A DNA stretch of 25,552 bases from Chitinophagaceae bacterium UBA3961 (GTDB lineage: Bacteria > Bacteroidota > Bacteroidia > Chitinophagales > Chitinophagaceae). Under the pieces are notes generated by a model. That model was not told the origin of the DNA. It was given only the letters and a program-made list of their open reading frames with translations, and did no database searches. The translations under genes were made by a program, and so were the position numbers. Positions 14,163 through 23,293 of the stretch are shown here, piece after piece (positions within the stretch are counted from its first letter, which is position 1; every line of letters begins with the position of its first letter). The stretch is taken from positions 632-26,183 of the forward strand of contig DGDD01000066.1 of NCBI GenBank assembly GCA_002385265.1. The letters are read 5' to 3'.

Positions 14163-17100
14163 ATGCTCAATAAAATCATTCAATTCTCCATAAAAAATAA
14201 ATTGGTCATCGGCCTGTTTACACTTGCATTAATAATATGGGGTGTTTATTCAGCCAAAAAATTGCCAATTGATGCTGTACCCGATATTACAAATAACCAG
14301 GTACAGGTAATTACGCTGAGCCCATCATTAGCGGCACAGGAAGTAGAACAGCTAATTTCTTTTCCGGTGGAACAAACAATGGCCACCATTCCGGAAGTGC
14401 AGGAAATCCGTTCTATATCAAGATTTGGATTATCTGTAGTTACTGTCGTATTTCATGATGATGCCAACATATATTGGGCCCGTCAGCAAGTAGGTGAACG
14501 GCTGATAGAAGCCCGTAACCAAATACCAAACAATATTGGTAACCCTGAAATGGCTCCTATCTCTACAGGCTTAGGTGAAATTTATCAGTATGTCTTACAT
14601 GCCAAAAAAGGGTATGAAAATAAATACGATGCCATGTCTCTTCGGACAATTCAGGACTGGATTGTCCGGCGACAGTTGTTGGGCACACCCGGCATTGCTG
14701 ATGTAAGCAGCTTCGGCGGTCTTTTAAAGCAATATGAAATTGCATTGAATACAGATAAGCTTCGCAGCTATAATCTATCCATAGCAGATGTATTCAATGC
14801 CCTTGAAAAGAATAATCAGAATACAGGTGGAGCCTATATTGACAAAAAGCCCAATGCCTACTTTATCCGCAGCGAAGGATTTATTAAAACAATCACTGAC
14901 ATTGAAAAAATTGTAGTTACAAGAACTTCCGGCGGTTCCCCTGTATTGGTCAGAGATATTGCAACGGTACAGTTGGGCCATGCAACACAATATGGTGCAC
15001 TTACCCGTAATGCGGAAGGCGAAGTAGTTGGTGGCATTGTTTTAATGCTCAAAGGAGCAAATTCCAGCATTGTAATTAATAGTGTAAAAGAAAAAATAAC
15101 CCAGATTCAGAAAAGCTTGCCTGAAGGTGTTGTCATTGAGCCCTTCCTTGACAGAAGTGCTTTAGTTAGCAGGGCAATCGGAACTGTAAAAACTAACCTT
15201 ATTGAAGGTGCCTTGATTGTGATTTTTGTATTGGTGGTTTTCCTTGGTAATATCCGTTCCGGGTTGATAGTGGCTTCAGTGATTCCGCTTGCCATGCTTT
15301 TTGCTATTTCGCTGATGAATCTTTTTGGCGTATCCGGAAACCTGATGAGTTTAGGCGCTATTGATTTTGGATTGATTGTGGATGGCGCTGTAATTATTGT
15401 GGAAGCAACCATGCATCAGTTAGGCCATCGAAAGCCCGGAAGAATGACACAAGACCAATTGGATGATGAAGTATATAAGTCAGCAGGTAAAATGATGAAC
15501 TCTGCTGCATTTGGACAAATCATTATCTTAATTGTGTATCTGCCTATTCTTGCCTTGGTAGGCATTGAAGGAAAAATGTTTGGCCCAATGGCACAAACAG
15601 TATCATTTGCTATACTGGGTGCATTCCTGCTTTCACTTACTTATGTGCCCATGATGAGTGCACTTGTTCTAAGTAAAAAAATAAGCCACAAGGAAAACCT
15701 TTCTGATAAAATGATGAAGTTTTTCCAACGGCTTTATACCCCATTAATACGTGGTGCACTGAAAATGAAATTGCTGGTGGTGAGTATCGCTGTTGGTGTA
15801 TTTATAATCAGCCTTATAATTTTTAGAACATTAGGTGGCGAATTTATTCCAACATTGGAAGAAGGCGATTTCGCCGTAGAAACAAGGTTGCTAACAGGTA
15901 GCTCGTTAAGCCAGACAATTGAAAAAATAACACAGGCTTCGGACTTACTGATGAAAAAATTTCCCGAAGTAAAAGAAGTGATTGGAAAGATTGGCGCCTC
16001 TGAGATACCTACCGACCCTATGCCCATAGAAGCATGTGATATTACCATCCTTTTAAAAGATAAAAAGGAATGGACCAGTGCACATAACCGGGAAGAATTA
16101 GCAGAACTGATGCAAAAAGAACTGGAAAAAATTCCCGGTGTTTCCTATGGGTTGTCGCAGCCTATACAACTTCGTTTTAATGAATTGATTTCAGGTGTTC
16201 GCCAGGATGTAGGTATTAAAATATTTGGGGAAGACCTGGATGTGCTGGCAGACCTGGCCAAAAAAATTGGTGTGATTGTGCCTACTGTAAAAGGTGCAGA
16301 AGATTTATATGTAGAACAGGTGACCGGTTTGCCACAGATTGTGGTTAAACTAAACCGGGATAAGATTGCGCAATTTGGTTTAAATGTAGAAGATATAAAC
16401 CGCACCATCAGCGCTGCATTTGCCGGGGAAGCTGCGGGTATAGTGTATGAAGGAGAAAAACGATTTGATATGGTGGTGCGGTTAGAAAAGACAGGCCGCC
16501 AGAGTATTGATGATGTAAAAGGATTATTTGTTGCGGCCCCTGATGGTAACCAGATTCCATTGGAACAGGTAGCCGATGTCAATTTGCAGTTAGGCCCTAA
16601 CCAGATACAACGGGAAGATGCCAAGAGAAGAATCATAGTAGGCTTTAATACAAGAGGCAGGGACATCTCATCGGTTGTAAAAGAAATGCAGGAAAAAATT
16701 GAGAAGCAGGTAAAAATGCCCCCCGGTTACTTTATTACTTATGGTGGGCAATTTAAAAATCTTGAAGAGGCTAACAAAAGATTATCCGTTGCTGTTCCTG
16801 TGGCTTTAGCATTAATCCTGCTGCTTCTTTTCTTTACGTTTGGTTCTATCAAATATTCATTACTCATTTTTACAGCAATACCCATGAGTGCTATTGGTGG
16901 TGTATTTGCCTTATGGTTCCGGGGTATGCCATTCAGTATTTCAGCAGGTGTTGGCTTTATTGCTTTATTTGGTGTGGCTGTATTAAATGGTATTGTGTTA
17001 ATCAGCGAATTTAACCGGTTAAAAAAGGAAGGTATGACTGATATAAATGCAATTATTCTAAAAGGAACATCGGTGAGGTTGCGGCCCGTATTAATGACCG

Positions 17101-18536
17101 CAACAGTTGCGTCATTAGGCTTTTTACCAATGGCATTATCTACAGGTTCCGGAGCAGAAGTACAAAAGCCGTTGGCGACGGTTGTAATAGGCGGATTGAT
17201 TACGGCTACTTTTCTTACATTGGTTGTACTACCAGTATTATATACCTGGTTTGAAAAGATAAAACCGAAGACGAAAAAGACCGATGTAACGAAAGGGCTG
17301 GCTTCATTGCTTATCCTGTTTTTTGCTTCATCATTTGCTGCAAATGCACAGCAACCGAAGTCAATTATAAATCTTAATGATGCGGTTACATCAGCTATGA
17401 AGAATAACCCGTTGGTAAAAGTAGGAACGCTGGATATAAGTTACCAGCAGCAATTGAAAAAAACGGTAAAGGATTATGGCAAAACAAATGTGGGCCTTAC
17501 GTTTGGGCAGTACAACAGCCGCATTGCTTACGATAATAATTTCAGCATTAATCAGGGTATACCTAACCCTGCTTACTTCAAAAGTCTTATAAGGCTTTCT
17601 GAGTCTAATATTAAAAGCAGCGAACTGCAATTGAAGGTTTATCAAACTGAACTGGCGGCTAATACAAAGACGTCGTACTACCAGTTAAGTTTTTGGATAG
17701 AGGAAATAAGGTTGTTGAAAGAACTGCTGGCTATTTATGAAAATGTGTTGAAGGCATCAGCGTTGCGATATAAAACAGGTGAAACCAATGCCCTGGAAAA
17801 TTATAATGCTGAAAGCAAAGTGAATGAGATAAAGGCACAATTGAGAAATGCGGAAGAAGATTACCGTATTGAATTAAACCGGTTGAAAGTGTTTACTGCA
17901 GATTCTTCTGTTACGGCCATTGCCGACACTTTACTTGTGGAGAAACAGATACAGGTTAATTTTGATACGGCTGCCATTGCTGCCAACCCCACACTGGCAT
18001 TTATTAAACAGCAGATTGATATTGCAAACAAAGAGAAAGCTGTTGAGCAGTCAAGATTAAAACCAGATTTCTCCGCAGGCTATTTCAACCAGTCGCTGGT
18101 GGGCTATCAAACCGTAAACGGAGTAGATAAATACTATGGCGCTGGTCACAGGTTTCAAGGTGTTAATTTGGGCATCAGCATTCCCATATTTGCCAGGGCA
18201 CAAAAAGAAAAAGCAAAAGCGGCAGAAGTAAACCGGGTACGCCGTGAAGCAGAACTGACCAATTATCAATACAACCTGCAGGCAGAATTGACCAGGCTGT
18301 TTGGTGAATTGCAGAAGCAAAGGGTTCAAATCAACTATTACCGCAATACAGCTTTGCCACAGGCCAATCTCATTATTACGCAGGCGCAAAAAGCTTTTAC
18401 TGCCGGTGAAATCGGTTACTATGAATTGACGCAATCACTCAACAATGCTGTAATTGTAAAACAGGAATACACCAAACTTTTAAACCAATACAATCAAACC
18501 GTCATTGCTATCGAATTTATCGGCGGCATTAATTAA
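14163..18536 (+). CDS. CusA/CzcA heavy-metal RND pump fused to a TolC-family outer-membrane channel
   Basis: A 1457-residue fusion. Residues 1 to about 1035 are a complete heavy-metal RND permease (LIQFSIKNKLVIG-type start, KLPIDAVPDITNNQVQV, 12 helices). The proton-relay helix reads D401-F-G...D407-G-A...V413-E414-A415. This DFG...DGA form is the CzcA-like divalent-metal type, with Ala in place of the usual Asn after the Glu. Residues 1044-1062 (KGLASLLILFFASSFAANA) look like a signal peptide with an A-N-A cleavage site. The remaining 395 residues are a TolC/CusC-type channel with long coiled-coil helices (about 1180-1240 and 1340-1420). RND-TolC fusions of this size occur widely in Bacteroidota. 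Either the pump and channel stay covalently joined or the internal signal is cleaved. The adaptor gene follows 25 bp downstream, so the tripartite system is complete. Confidence 0.93.
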   Translation: MLNKIIQFSIKNKLVIGLFTLALIIWGVYSAKKLPIDAVPDITNNQVQVITLSPSLAAQEVEQLISFPVEQTMATIPEVQEIRSISRFGLSVVTVVFHDDANIYWARQQVGERLIEARNQIPNNIGNPEMAPISTGLGEIYQYVLHAKKGYENKYDAMSLRTIQDWIVRRQLLGTPGIADVSSFGGLLKQYEIALNTDKLRSYNLSIADVFNALEKNNQNTGGAYIDKKPNAYFIRSEGFIKTITDIEKIVVTRTSGGSPVLVRDIATVQLGHATQYGALTRNAEGEVVGGIVLMLKGANSSIVINSVKEKITQIQKSLPEGVVIEPFLDRSALVSRAIGTVKTNLIEGALIVIFVLVVFLGNIRSGLIVASVIPLAMLFAISLMNLFGVSGNLMSLGAIDFGLIVDGAVIIVEATMHQLGHRKPGRMTQDQLDDEVYKSAGKMMNSAAFGQIIILIVYLPILALVGIEGKMFGPMAQTVSFAILGAFLLSLTYVPMMSALVLSKKISHKENLSDKMMKFFQRLYTPLIRGALKMKLLVVSIAVGVFIISLIIFRTLGGEFIPTLEEGDFAVETRLLTGSSLSQTIEKITQASDLLMKKFPEVKEVIGKIGASEIPTDPMPIEACDITILLKDKKEWTSAHNREELAELMQKELEKIPGVSYGLSQPIQLRFNELISGVRQDVGIKIFGEDLDVLADLAKKIGVIVPTVKGAEDLYVEQVTGLPQIVVKLNRDKIAQFGLNVEDINRTISAAFAGEAAGIVYEGEKRFDMVVRLEKTGRQSIDDVKGLFVAAPDGNQIPLEQVADVNLQLGPNQIQREDAKRRIIVGFNTRGRDISSVVKEMQEKIEKQVKMPPGYFITYGGQFKNLEEANKRLSVAVPVALALILLLLFFTFGSIKYSLLIFTAIPMSAIGGVFALWFRGMPFSISAGVGFIALFGVAVLNGIVLISEFNRLKKEGMTDINAIILKGTSVRLRPVLMTATVASLGFLPMALSTGSGAEVQKPLATVVIGGLITATFLTLVVLPVLYTWFEKIKPKTKKTDVTKGLASLLILFFASSFAANAQQPKSIINLNDAVTSAMKNNPLVKVGTLDISYQQQLKKTVKDYGKTNVGLTFGQYNSRIAYDNNFSINQGIPNPAYFKSLIRLSESNIKSSELQLKVYQTELAANTKTSYYQLSFWIEEIRLLKELLAIYENVLKASALRYKTGETNALENYNAESKVNEIKAQLRNAEEDYRIELNRLKVFTADSSVTAIADTLLVEKQIQVNFDTAAIAANPTLAFIKQQIDIANKEKAVEQSRLKPDFSAGYFNQSLVGYQTVNGVDKYYGAGHRFQGVNLGISIPIFARAQKEKAKAAEVNRVRREAELTNYQYNLQAELTRLFGELQKQRVQINYYRNTALPQANLIITQAQKAFTAGEIGYYELTQSLNNAVIVKQEYTKLLNQYNQTVIAIEFIGGIN

Positions 18537-18561
18537 AAAGAACGGGCTAAAATAAAATAAT

Positions 18562-19776
18562 ATGAAACAGAAATTTTTAAGTTCACTTGTTATACTTACG
18601 GCTGCCATAGTATGGCTTTCATCCTGCTCTTCCAAAAGTGGTGCAGAAGCTACCCCGGTAGCAGAAACAAAAACCGAAGAGGCTGGCATGGTGGACTTGT
18701 CGGAAGAACAGTTCAAAACAGTCAACATTCAGTATGGCGCTGTAGAAGAAAAAAACCTCAGCAGTGTTATCAGGGCATCAGGAGTACTGGATGTTCCCCC
18801 GCAACAGTTATTAACGGTTTCTTCTCCCTATGGAGGCACATTAAAAAGTACTGATTTGCTGCAAGGTAAACCAGTAGTAAAAGGCGAAGTGATAGCGGTA
18901 CTCGAAAATCCTGAATTTATACAGCTTCAGCAAGATTATCTCGATTATAAGAGCCAGTTGGTATATCTGAAAGAAGAATTAGAACGGCAACAGGAACTGG
19001 CAAAAGAAAATGTAAATGCAAAAAAAACATTGCAAAAAGCCAGCAGTGAGTACAATAGTATGACGGCAAGGGTGCAGGGTTTAAAGTCAAAACTGCAACT
19101 CATCAACATTAATCCTGATAAAATTAATCCTGGAAACATCTCCGGCAGGGCAAATATTTATGCCCCTATATCCGGTTATGTTACCAAAGTACTGGTGAAC
19201 ATAGGCAAGTTTGTAAACGCTAACCAGGAGCTATTTGAAATTGTAGACACCCGTCACCTTCATGCAGAACTTATCATTTTTGAAAAGGATGTTCCAAAGT
19301 TGAAAATTGGACAGAAAATCCGCTTTGTATTGAACAATGAAACAAAAGAACGTTTTGCAGAAGTGCATTTAATTGGCCGTGAAATCAGTGCTGAAAGAAC
19401 AGTCCGGGTGCATGGGCACCTGTTACAGGAAGATAAAAATCTGTTACCTGGCATGTATTTGAAAGGAATAGTAGAAACAGGTGTTGCTACCACCACCGCT
19501 CTGCCTGATAAAGCGATTGTACAATCCGCAGGTAAATCTTACATTTTTATTGCATCAGAAGAAACAAAAGAAGAAACCAAACCTGCCGATGGAAAAAAGG
19601 GTGAAGCTACTGAAAAGCATATTCCATTTAAGAGAATTGAAGTAACGACCGGCGTTTCGGAAAATGGTTATACTGAAGTGATATTGCCGGAAGGCTTTGA
19701 CAGGAATATCAAAGTGGTGATTAACGGGGCTTATGATTTGTTATCTAAGATGAACAATGTGGAAGAGGAGGAATAG
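18562..19776 (+). CDS. RND efflux periplasmic adaptor lipoprotein (CusB/CzcB-type)
   Basis: A 404-residue membrane-fusion protein. The leader ends at a good lipobox (WLSSC, Cys22), so it is anchored as a lipoprotein. The order is typical: beta-barrel strand, lipoyl half-motif (GGTLKSTDLLQGKPVVKGEVIAVLE, split around residues 92-118), a coiled-coil hairpin (about 120-190, DYLDYKSQLVYLKEELERQQ), the second lipoyl half (YAPISGYVTKVLVNIGKFV), then the beta-barrel and membrane-proximal domains. It links the inner-membrane RND pump to the outer-membrane channel. Unlike many metal adaptors it has no N-terminal HMBD and no His-rich tail; a Lys/Glu-rich insert (residues 333-353) is the only low-complexity part. 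It directly follows the RND-TolC fusion and ends 6 bp before the REP-like element. Confidence 0.92.
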   Translation: MKQKFLSSLVILTAAIVWLSSCSSKSGAEATPVAETKTEEAGMVDLSEEQFKTVNIQYGAVEEKNLSSVIRASGVLDVPPQQLLTVSSPYGGTLKSTDLLQGKPVVKGEVIAVLENPEFIQLQQDYLDYKSQLVYLKEELERQQELAKENVNAKKTLQKASSEYNSMTARVQGLKSKLQLININPDKINPGNISGRANIYAPISGYVTKVLVNIGKFVNANQELFEIVDTRHLHAELIIFEKDVPKLKIGQKIRFVLNNETKERFAEVHLIGREISAERTVRVHGHLLQEDKNLLPGMYLKGIVETGVATTTALPDKAIVQSAGKSYIFIASEETKEETKPADGKKGEATEKHIPFKRIEVTTGVSENGYTEVILPEGFDRNIKVVINGAYDLLSKMNNVEEEE

Positions 19777-19782
19777 ATTTTA

Positions 19783-19858
19783 CATGGGTCGGAGCCCTGC
19801 TTTGTTTGTCCCGTTTTAAAAATGGAAAACCTTGAGCGGCAGGGTTTCCGCACCCACC
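19783..19858 (+). repeat. REP-like palindromic element, copy 2 (GGAG-type)
   Basis: It has the same outer arms and main stem as the copy at 5065: TGGGT (19785-19789) with ACCCA (19852-19856), CGGA/TCCG, and CCCTGC with GCAGGG. The GGAG tetranucleotide is again directly 5' of the stem. The inner region differs in sequence from copy 1 but can also fold (GTTTGTCC with GGAAAAC, one bulge), so structure is kept better than sequence. It begins 6 bp after the adaptor stop codon. Its 3' part overlaps a spurious TTG-initiated extension of the next small gene. Confidence 0.75.
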
Positions 19859-19885
19859 CAAATAAAACATAAAAAACTTTTCAAC

Positions 19886-20074
19886 ATGAAAAAGATATTA
19901 TTCCTAATCGCTGTCACAGTTATAACTATCGGTAGTAGTTGCACCAATACTGGCGAAGAAAAAAGACAAGAGATACAATCAGAGAAACACGATTCCACTC
20001 ATAAAGAAAGAAAGGAATCAGATACTATGGGCATGAAAATGGGCGGCAATGAATTGGATTCAAAGAAAAAATAA
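19886..20074 (+). CDS. Small lipoprotein, unknown function (62 aa)
   Basis: The ATG at 19886 starts a good lipoprotein leader, MKKILFLIAVTVITIGSSC, with the probable lipidated Cys at residue 19. The mature part is short, charged and low in complexity (TNTGEEKRQEIQSEKHDSTH...), with a small Met/Gly patch, TMGMKMGGN, near the end. An upstream in-frame TTG (19832) is rejected because it lies within the REP-like element and would bury the signal sequence. The gene lies between the adaptor gene and the next secreted protein, 23 bp upstream of the latter. A weak metal role can be guessed from MGMKMGG and the His residues, but there is no family assignment. Confidence 0.65.
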   Translation: MKKILFLIAVTVITIGSSCTNTGEEKRQEIQSEKHDSTHKERKESDTMGMKMGGNELDSKKK

Positions 20075-20097
20075 ATCATCATTTAAAACTTAAAATT

Positions 20098-20502
20098 ATG
20101 AAACAGTTATTTGCAGTTCTTGTGATGCTGTTGTCAGCATCAATGCTGTTTGCTCAGGATGTAATCACCCTGCGCAACGGCGAAACTATCAATGGTAAAG
20201 TAGCCGAAGTGGGCACAACAGAAATCCGTTATTACAAAGCTGACAATGCAGACGGGCCTGTGTATGTGGCAAGCAAATCTGAAGTGGTACAGATTGTTTA
20301 CGCTAATGGCTCAAAGGATGTTTTTAATACACAAGCATCAGCCAATCAAAATGCAGCAAATCAAAATTATTCCAAGCGGTACCGGAGAGGCTACAACAGG
20401 CCGTTTCTGTATCCCATCATTACACCGCATATTGATTTGGGGCGACATATTAATGTGGGACATCGCAGTTATGGCGGGCATCATGGCCGCAGGCATCATT
20501 AA
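20098..20502 (+). CDS. Secreted protein with DVITLRNGE-type beta domain and basic His-rich tail
   Basis: A 134-residue protein with a signal peptide (MKQLFAVLVMLLSASMLFA, cleavage before QDV). The domain at residues 21-77 (DVITLRNGETINGKVAEVGT, then EIRYYKADNADGPVYVASKS and VVQIVYANGSKDVF) is a small beta fold found often and in many contexts in secreted Bacteroidota proteins; its function is not established. A Gln/Asn-rich linker follows. The tail from about residue 93 is Arg/Tyr/His-rich and ends HRSYGGHHGRRHH, which could bind metal or anionic surfaces. A longer-looking frame over the same bases (20246-20584) is a shadow with no leader. Its position after the efflux genes and the His tail make a metal link plausible, no more. 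Confidence 0.75.
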   Translation: MKQLFAVLVMLLSASMLFAQDVITLRNGETINGKVAEVGTTEIRYYKADNADGPVYVASKSEVVQIVYANGSKDVFNTQASANQNAANQNYSKRYRRGYNRPFLYPIITPHIDLGRHINVGHRSYGGHHGRRHH

Positions 20503-20593
20503 TAGAATGTTGGTACAAAGATTTTTATCCGCTTCTGTATTTATTAAAGCAATAATAAACCATATTTCTGAAAGGAGCTTTTAAGATTTACCG

Positions 20594-21658
20594 ATGAATC
20601 ACATATTGTATAACAAAACAACTATGTTTTTAATTTTAGCAATATCATTCCCTACAAGTAGCAGAGGGCAGGCTGAGAACAGAAGGGGCCAATTTATGGA
20701 TACTTCAATGATGATACTCCCTGTTAATTCGGGTACAGCGCAGATATTGATTTCTGCTGATACAAAAAATATCTCTACCCCGCTTGCAGACTCAACTACA
20801 AGAAATGTATCTAACTCTTTTAATAAGAAAAAAGTTTTACTTGTAACCGGAACACATACTGTTTTATGGACAGCAACTTACACCGCTTTAAACAAAGCAT
20901 GGTATAAAGGCTATCCCAAATCGAAGTTTCATTTTTTTAACGACATGAATGAATGGAATGGTATGGATAAAGCTGGTCATGTTTGGACAGCATACCAGCT
21001 AAGTAAAGCTTCAGCACATTCCTGGGCTTTTGCAGGTATGAATAAAAAAAAGTCGGTAATCTATGGCAGTATAAGCGGACTTGCCTTTCAAAGTATCATT
21101 GAAATACAGGATGGATTAAGCAGTCAATGGGGTTTTAGCTGGGGCGATATGACAGCCAACACTCTCGGTGCAGTAGCTTTTGCTGTTCAGGAATTAACCT
21201 GGAAGCAGCAAAATATACAAATAAAATTTAGCTATTATCCTTTAAAGTATCCTGATGATTTAATAGAAAGAAGAAACCAGCTTTTTGGGAAAGGTTTTGC
21301 AGAAAGAATATTGAAAGATTATAATTCACAAACTTACTGGCTAAGTATTAATCTTAAATCGGTAACCGGATGGTCCGCACTGCCCGGATGGCTGAATATT
21401 GCTGCTGGATATAGTGCAAAAGGAATGCTGGGGGCAGTTAACAACCGATGGACTACTGATGGTACTAATTACGACAGAACAGATATCAAACGCACAAAAA
21501 ATTGGTTGCTCTCTTTCGATGCAGACCTAACCAAAATCAAAACAAAATCCGGTTTTCTAAAAACAGTGTTGGGTTTGTTTAATAGCATTAAAGTGCCGTT
21601 TCCTGCCCTTGAGTATAATTCGAACGGCAAATTAAAAATTCATGCAATGCATTTTTAG
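20594..21658 (+). CDS. DUF2279-family protein (YfiM-like)
   Basis: A 354-residue protein, exported by a leader within the first 26 residues (MNHILYNKTTMFLILAISFP). The recognisable core is FHFFNDMNEWNGMDKAGHVW, then TAYQLSKASAHSWAFAGMNK, SIIEIQDGLSSQWGFSWGD and MTANTLGA. This is the DUF2279 pattern, with conserved Asp, His and Trp around a membrane-associated core. It continues as RYPD-like (KYPDDLIERRNQLFGKG) and several beta strands near the C-terminus (WLSINLKSVTGW, WLNIAAGYSAKGM). Function is unknown; YfiM in enterobacteria is a predicted periplasmic lipoprotein. It follows the secreted protein by 91 bp and precedes the metallopeptidase by 47 bp. Confidence 0.78.
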   Translation: MNHILYNKTTMFLILAISFPTSSRGQAENRRGQFMDTSMMILPVNSGTAQILISADTKNISTPLADSTTRNVSNSFNKKKVLLVTGTHTVLWTATYTALNKAWYKGYPKSKFHFFNDMNEWNGMDKAGHVWTAYQLSKASAHSWAFAGMNKKKSVIYGSISGLAFQSIIEIQDGLSSQWGFSWGDMTANTLGAVAFAVQELTWKQQNIQIKFSYYPLKYPDDLIERRNQLFGKGFAERILKDYNSQTYWLSINLKSVTGWSALPGWLNIAAGYSAKGMLGAVNNRWTTDGTNYDRTDIKRTKNWLLSFDADLTKIKTKSGFLKTVLGLFNSIKVPFPALEYNSNGKLKIHAMHF

Positions 21659-21705
21659 CTGGGCAAGTTAGGGTAACAACAATAGTTAATTCAAATCTTA
21701 CTATT

Positions 21706-22569
21706 ATGAAATGGACAGGAAGAAGAGAAAGTTCAAATGTTGATGACCGCCGGGGATTATCTGGTGGAAAAATTGCCGCAGGCGGCGGTGTGGCAGGTAT
21801 AGTTATTTACCTGCTTTATACTTTGCTGAGCGGTAACAATGTTGACCCATCACAGATACAGCAGCAACTTTCCGAACAAACAAATCAGTCCGCACAATTA
21901 ACTCCCGAAGAACAAAGGGCTGATGACGAAAGGGCATCATTTGTAAAAGTGGTGCTGGCAGAAACAGAAGATGTATGGAATAAAATATTTTCCGAGAAAG
22001 GCCAACAGTATTCAGAACCTGCACTGGTGTTGTTTCGTGGTGTGGTTGAGTCAGCCTGCGGTAATGCAAGTTCCGCATCCGGGCCATTCTACTGTCCCGG
22101 AGATAATAAATTGTATATAGACCTTTCCTTTTACCAGGACTTGCAATACAAACTGAATGCACCCGGAGATTTTCCGATGGCCTATGTAGTGGCACATGAA
22201 GTGGGGCACCACATTCAGAACCTGATGGGTACGGCAGACAAAGTGAACCGGCTGCGTCAGCAGTTAAGCGAAACCGCATTCAACAAGTATTCGGTAATGA
22301 TAGAATTGCAGGCAGATTTTTATGCCGGTGTTTGGGCACATCATGCACAAAAGATGAAAGACATTTTAGATGCAGATGATATTGATGAAGCATTGAATGC
22401 AGCCAGTGCCATTGGGGATGACAGATTGCAAAAACAGGCAACCGGGCAGGTAATGCCTGATGCGTTTACGCATGGCACATCTGCACAACGTATGTATTGG
22501 TTTAAGAAAGGATACGAGACGGGGGATATAAAACAAGGAGATACATTTAGTTCCCCTGAATTGCAATAA
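21706..22569 (+). CDS. ypfJ: Neutral zinc metallopeptidase, YpfJ/KPN_02809 family
   Basis: A 287-residue membrane-anchored peptidase. The conserved N-terminus MKWTGRRESSNVDDRRG is followed by a Gly-rich stretch and a transmembrane helix (GVAGIVIYLLYTLLSGNN, about 30-47), placing the catalytic domain in the periplasm. The zinc site is H164-E-V-G-H168 with a likely third ligand or catalytic support at E200 in ELQADFYAG. Other family motifs are visible: VVESACGNASSASGPFYCP and DLSFYQDL. Length and order match the whole family (PF04228), so the gene looks intact. Substrates are unknown. It stands at the transition from the metal island to more general genes. Confidence 0.9.
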   Translation: MKWTGRRESSNVDDRRGLSGGKIAAGGGVAGIVIYLLYTLLSGNNVDPSQIQQQLSEQTNQSAQLTPEEQRADDERASFVKVVLAETEDVWNKIFSEKGQQYSEPALVLFRGVVESACGNASSASGPFYCPGDNKLYIDLSFYQDLQYKLNAPGDFPMAYVVAHEVGHHIQNLMGTADKVNRLRQQLSETAFNKYSVMIELQADFYAGVWAHHAQKMKDILDADDIDEALNAASAIGDDRLQKQATGQVMPDAFTHGTSAQRMYWFKKGYETGDIKQGDTFSSPELQ

Positions 22570-22613
22570 ATGCTGAATGAAGAGTAAGTGAATTGAAGAT
22601 AAACTTAAAACTT

Positions 22614-23006
22614 ATGTTGCAAATACTGGCTACAACGCAGAAAAATATCATCGCCACCAGGGCAAACGATATTCTGGGAATAAGTGATTACGAAAAAATC
22701 CATCCGCTTATTCATAACATTATTGGAGAAGGCAAAAAAGTGAAATGGTATTTCGAAATGGATGACTGCCTGATTTCAAACTCAGTTGGATTTTGGGAAG
22801 ATGGAATAATAGAATTGAACTATGGGAAAATGAAATTCACTCATTCGGAAGATATAGAGAGAATTGCCATAGTTGGAGCGATGAAGTGGAGAGATTGGAT
22901 GCAATCAGTTATGAAGCCTTTTAGTGAGGCAACCATCAGGTATTTTAGTTTGGCCGAAAAAGAACAGGCTATGGAATGGATTATAAATCAGGATGAGGTT
23001 GTCTGA
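22614..23006 (+). CDS. SpoIIAA-like STAS domain protein
   Basis: A 130-residue soluble protein. The sequence pattern (IIATRANDILGISDYEKIHP, then KVKWYFEMDD, DIERIAIVGAMKWRDWMQSV and FSLAEKEQAMEWI) fits the SpoIIAA-like fold of PF11964, in which a small beta-alpha protein is found next to many unrelated genes in Proteobacteria and Bacteroidota. Function is not established. The ATG at 22614 is preferred over an in-frame TTG at 22593, since the family starts shortly before the first strand. It is 44 bp downstream of the metallopeptidase stop codon. The sequence shows no metal-binding cluster. Confidence 0.75.
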   Translation: MLQILATTQKNIIATRANDILGISDYEKIHPLIHNIIGEGKKVKWYFEMDDCLISNSVGFWEDGIIELNYGKMKFTHSEDIERIAIVGAMKWRDWMQSVMKPFSEATIRYFSLAEKEQAMEWIINQDEVV

Positions 23007-23190
23007 AATTATAGGAATTGATAATTCTCATGCCGTTAATAGAATTTATAAATGTTGAATGGATTTATTCAACAAATAAATTGAGAGAGTTATGCAAACC
23101 TGAATTATCAGAACGCAATTTTCTTCTCTCATTTTAATTGCATTAATAAGCATTTCGATGTTTATGCTTTTAAGAAAGAAGATTAAGGTA

Positions 23191-23215
23191 ACGCTGCCAG
23201 TGGTTCTGGCAGCGT
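23191..23215 (+). terminator. Intergenic terminator-like hairpin
   Basis: A perfect 10-bp stem (ACGCTGCCAG at 23191-23200 with CTGGCAGCGT at 23206-23215) closes a 5-nt loop (TGGTT). CTCTT follows rather than a solid T-run, so it is a moderate terminator candidate. It lies in the 287-bp gap between the STAS gene and the SulP gene and would separate the two transcription units. The rest of that gap shows no convincing gene. Confidence 0.65.
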
Positions 23216-23293
23216 CTCTTAACCAGTTTTAATTAATCTGGTAAAATACTCAGATTAGGTTGTTAATTATAAAATTATTAAACGCATTTTACG

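Noticed and set aside
20246..20584. A 112-codon plus-strand frame overlapping the His-tailed secreted protein gene
   Set aside because: It has no leader or domain, and the overlapping frame has a signal peptide and a known beta-domain pattern.
23092..23235. Possible small membrane protein in the 23007-23293 gap (hydrophobic SLILIALISISMFMLL then RKKIK)
   Set aside because: The only ATG upstream in this frame is followed by TGA after three codons, and the frame runs through the terminator-like hairpin. It could be a decayed gene, but there is not enough to call one.
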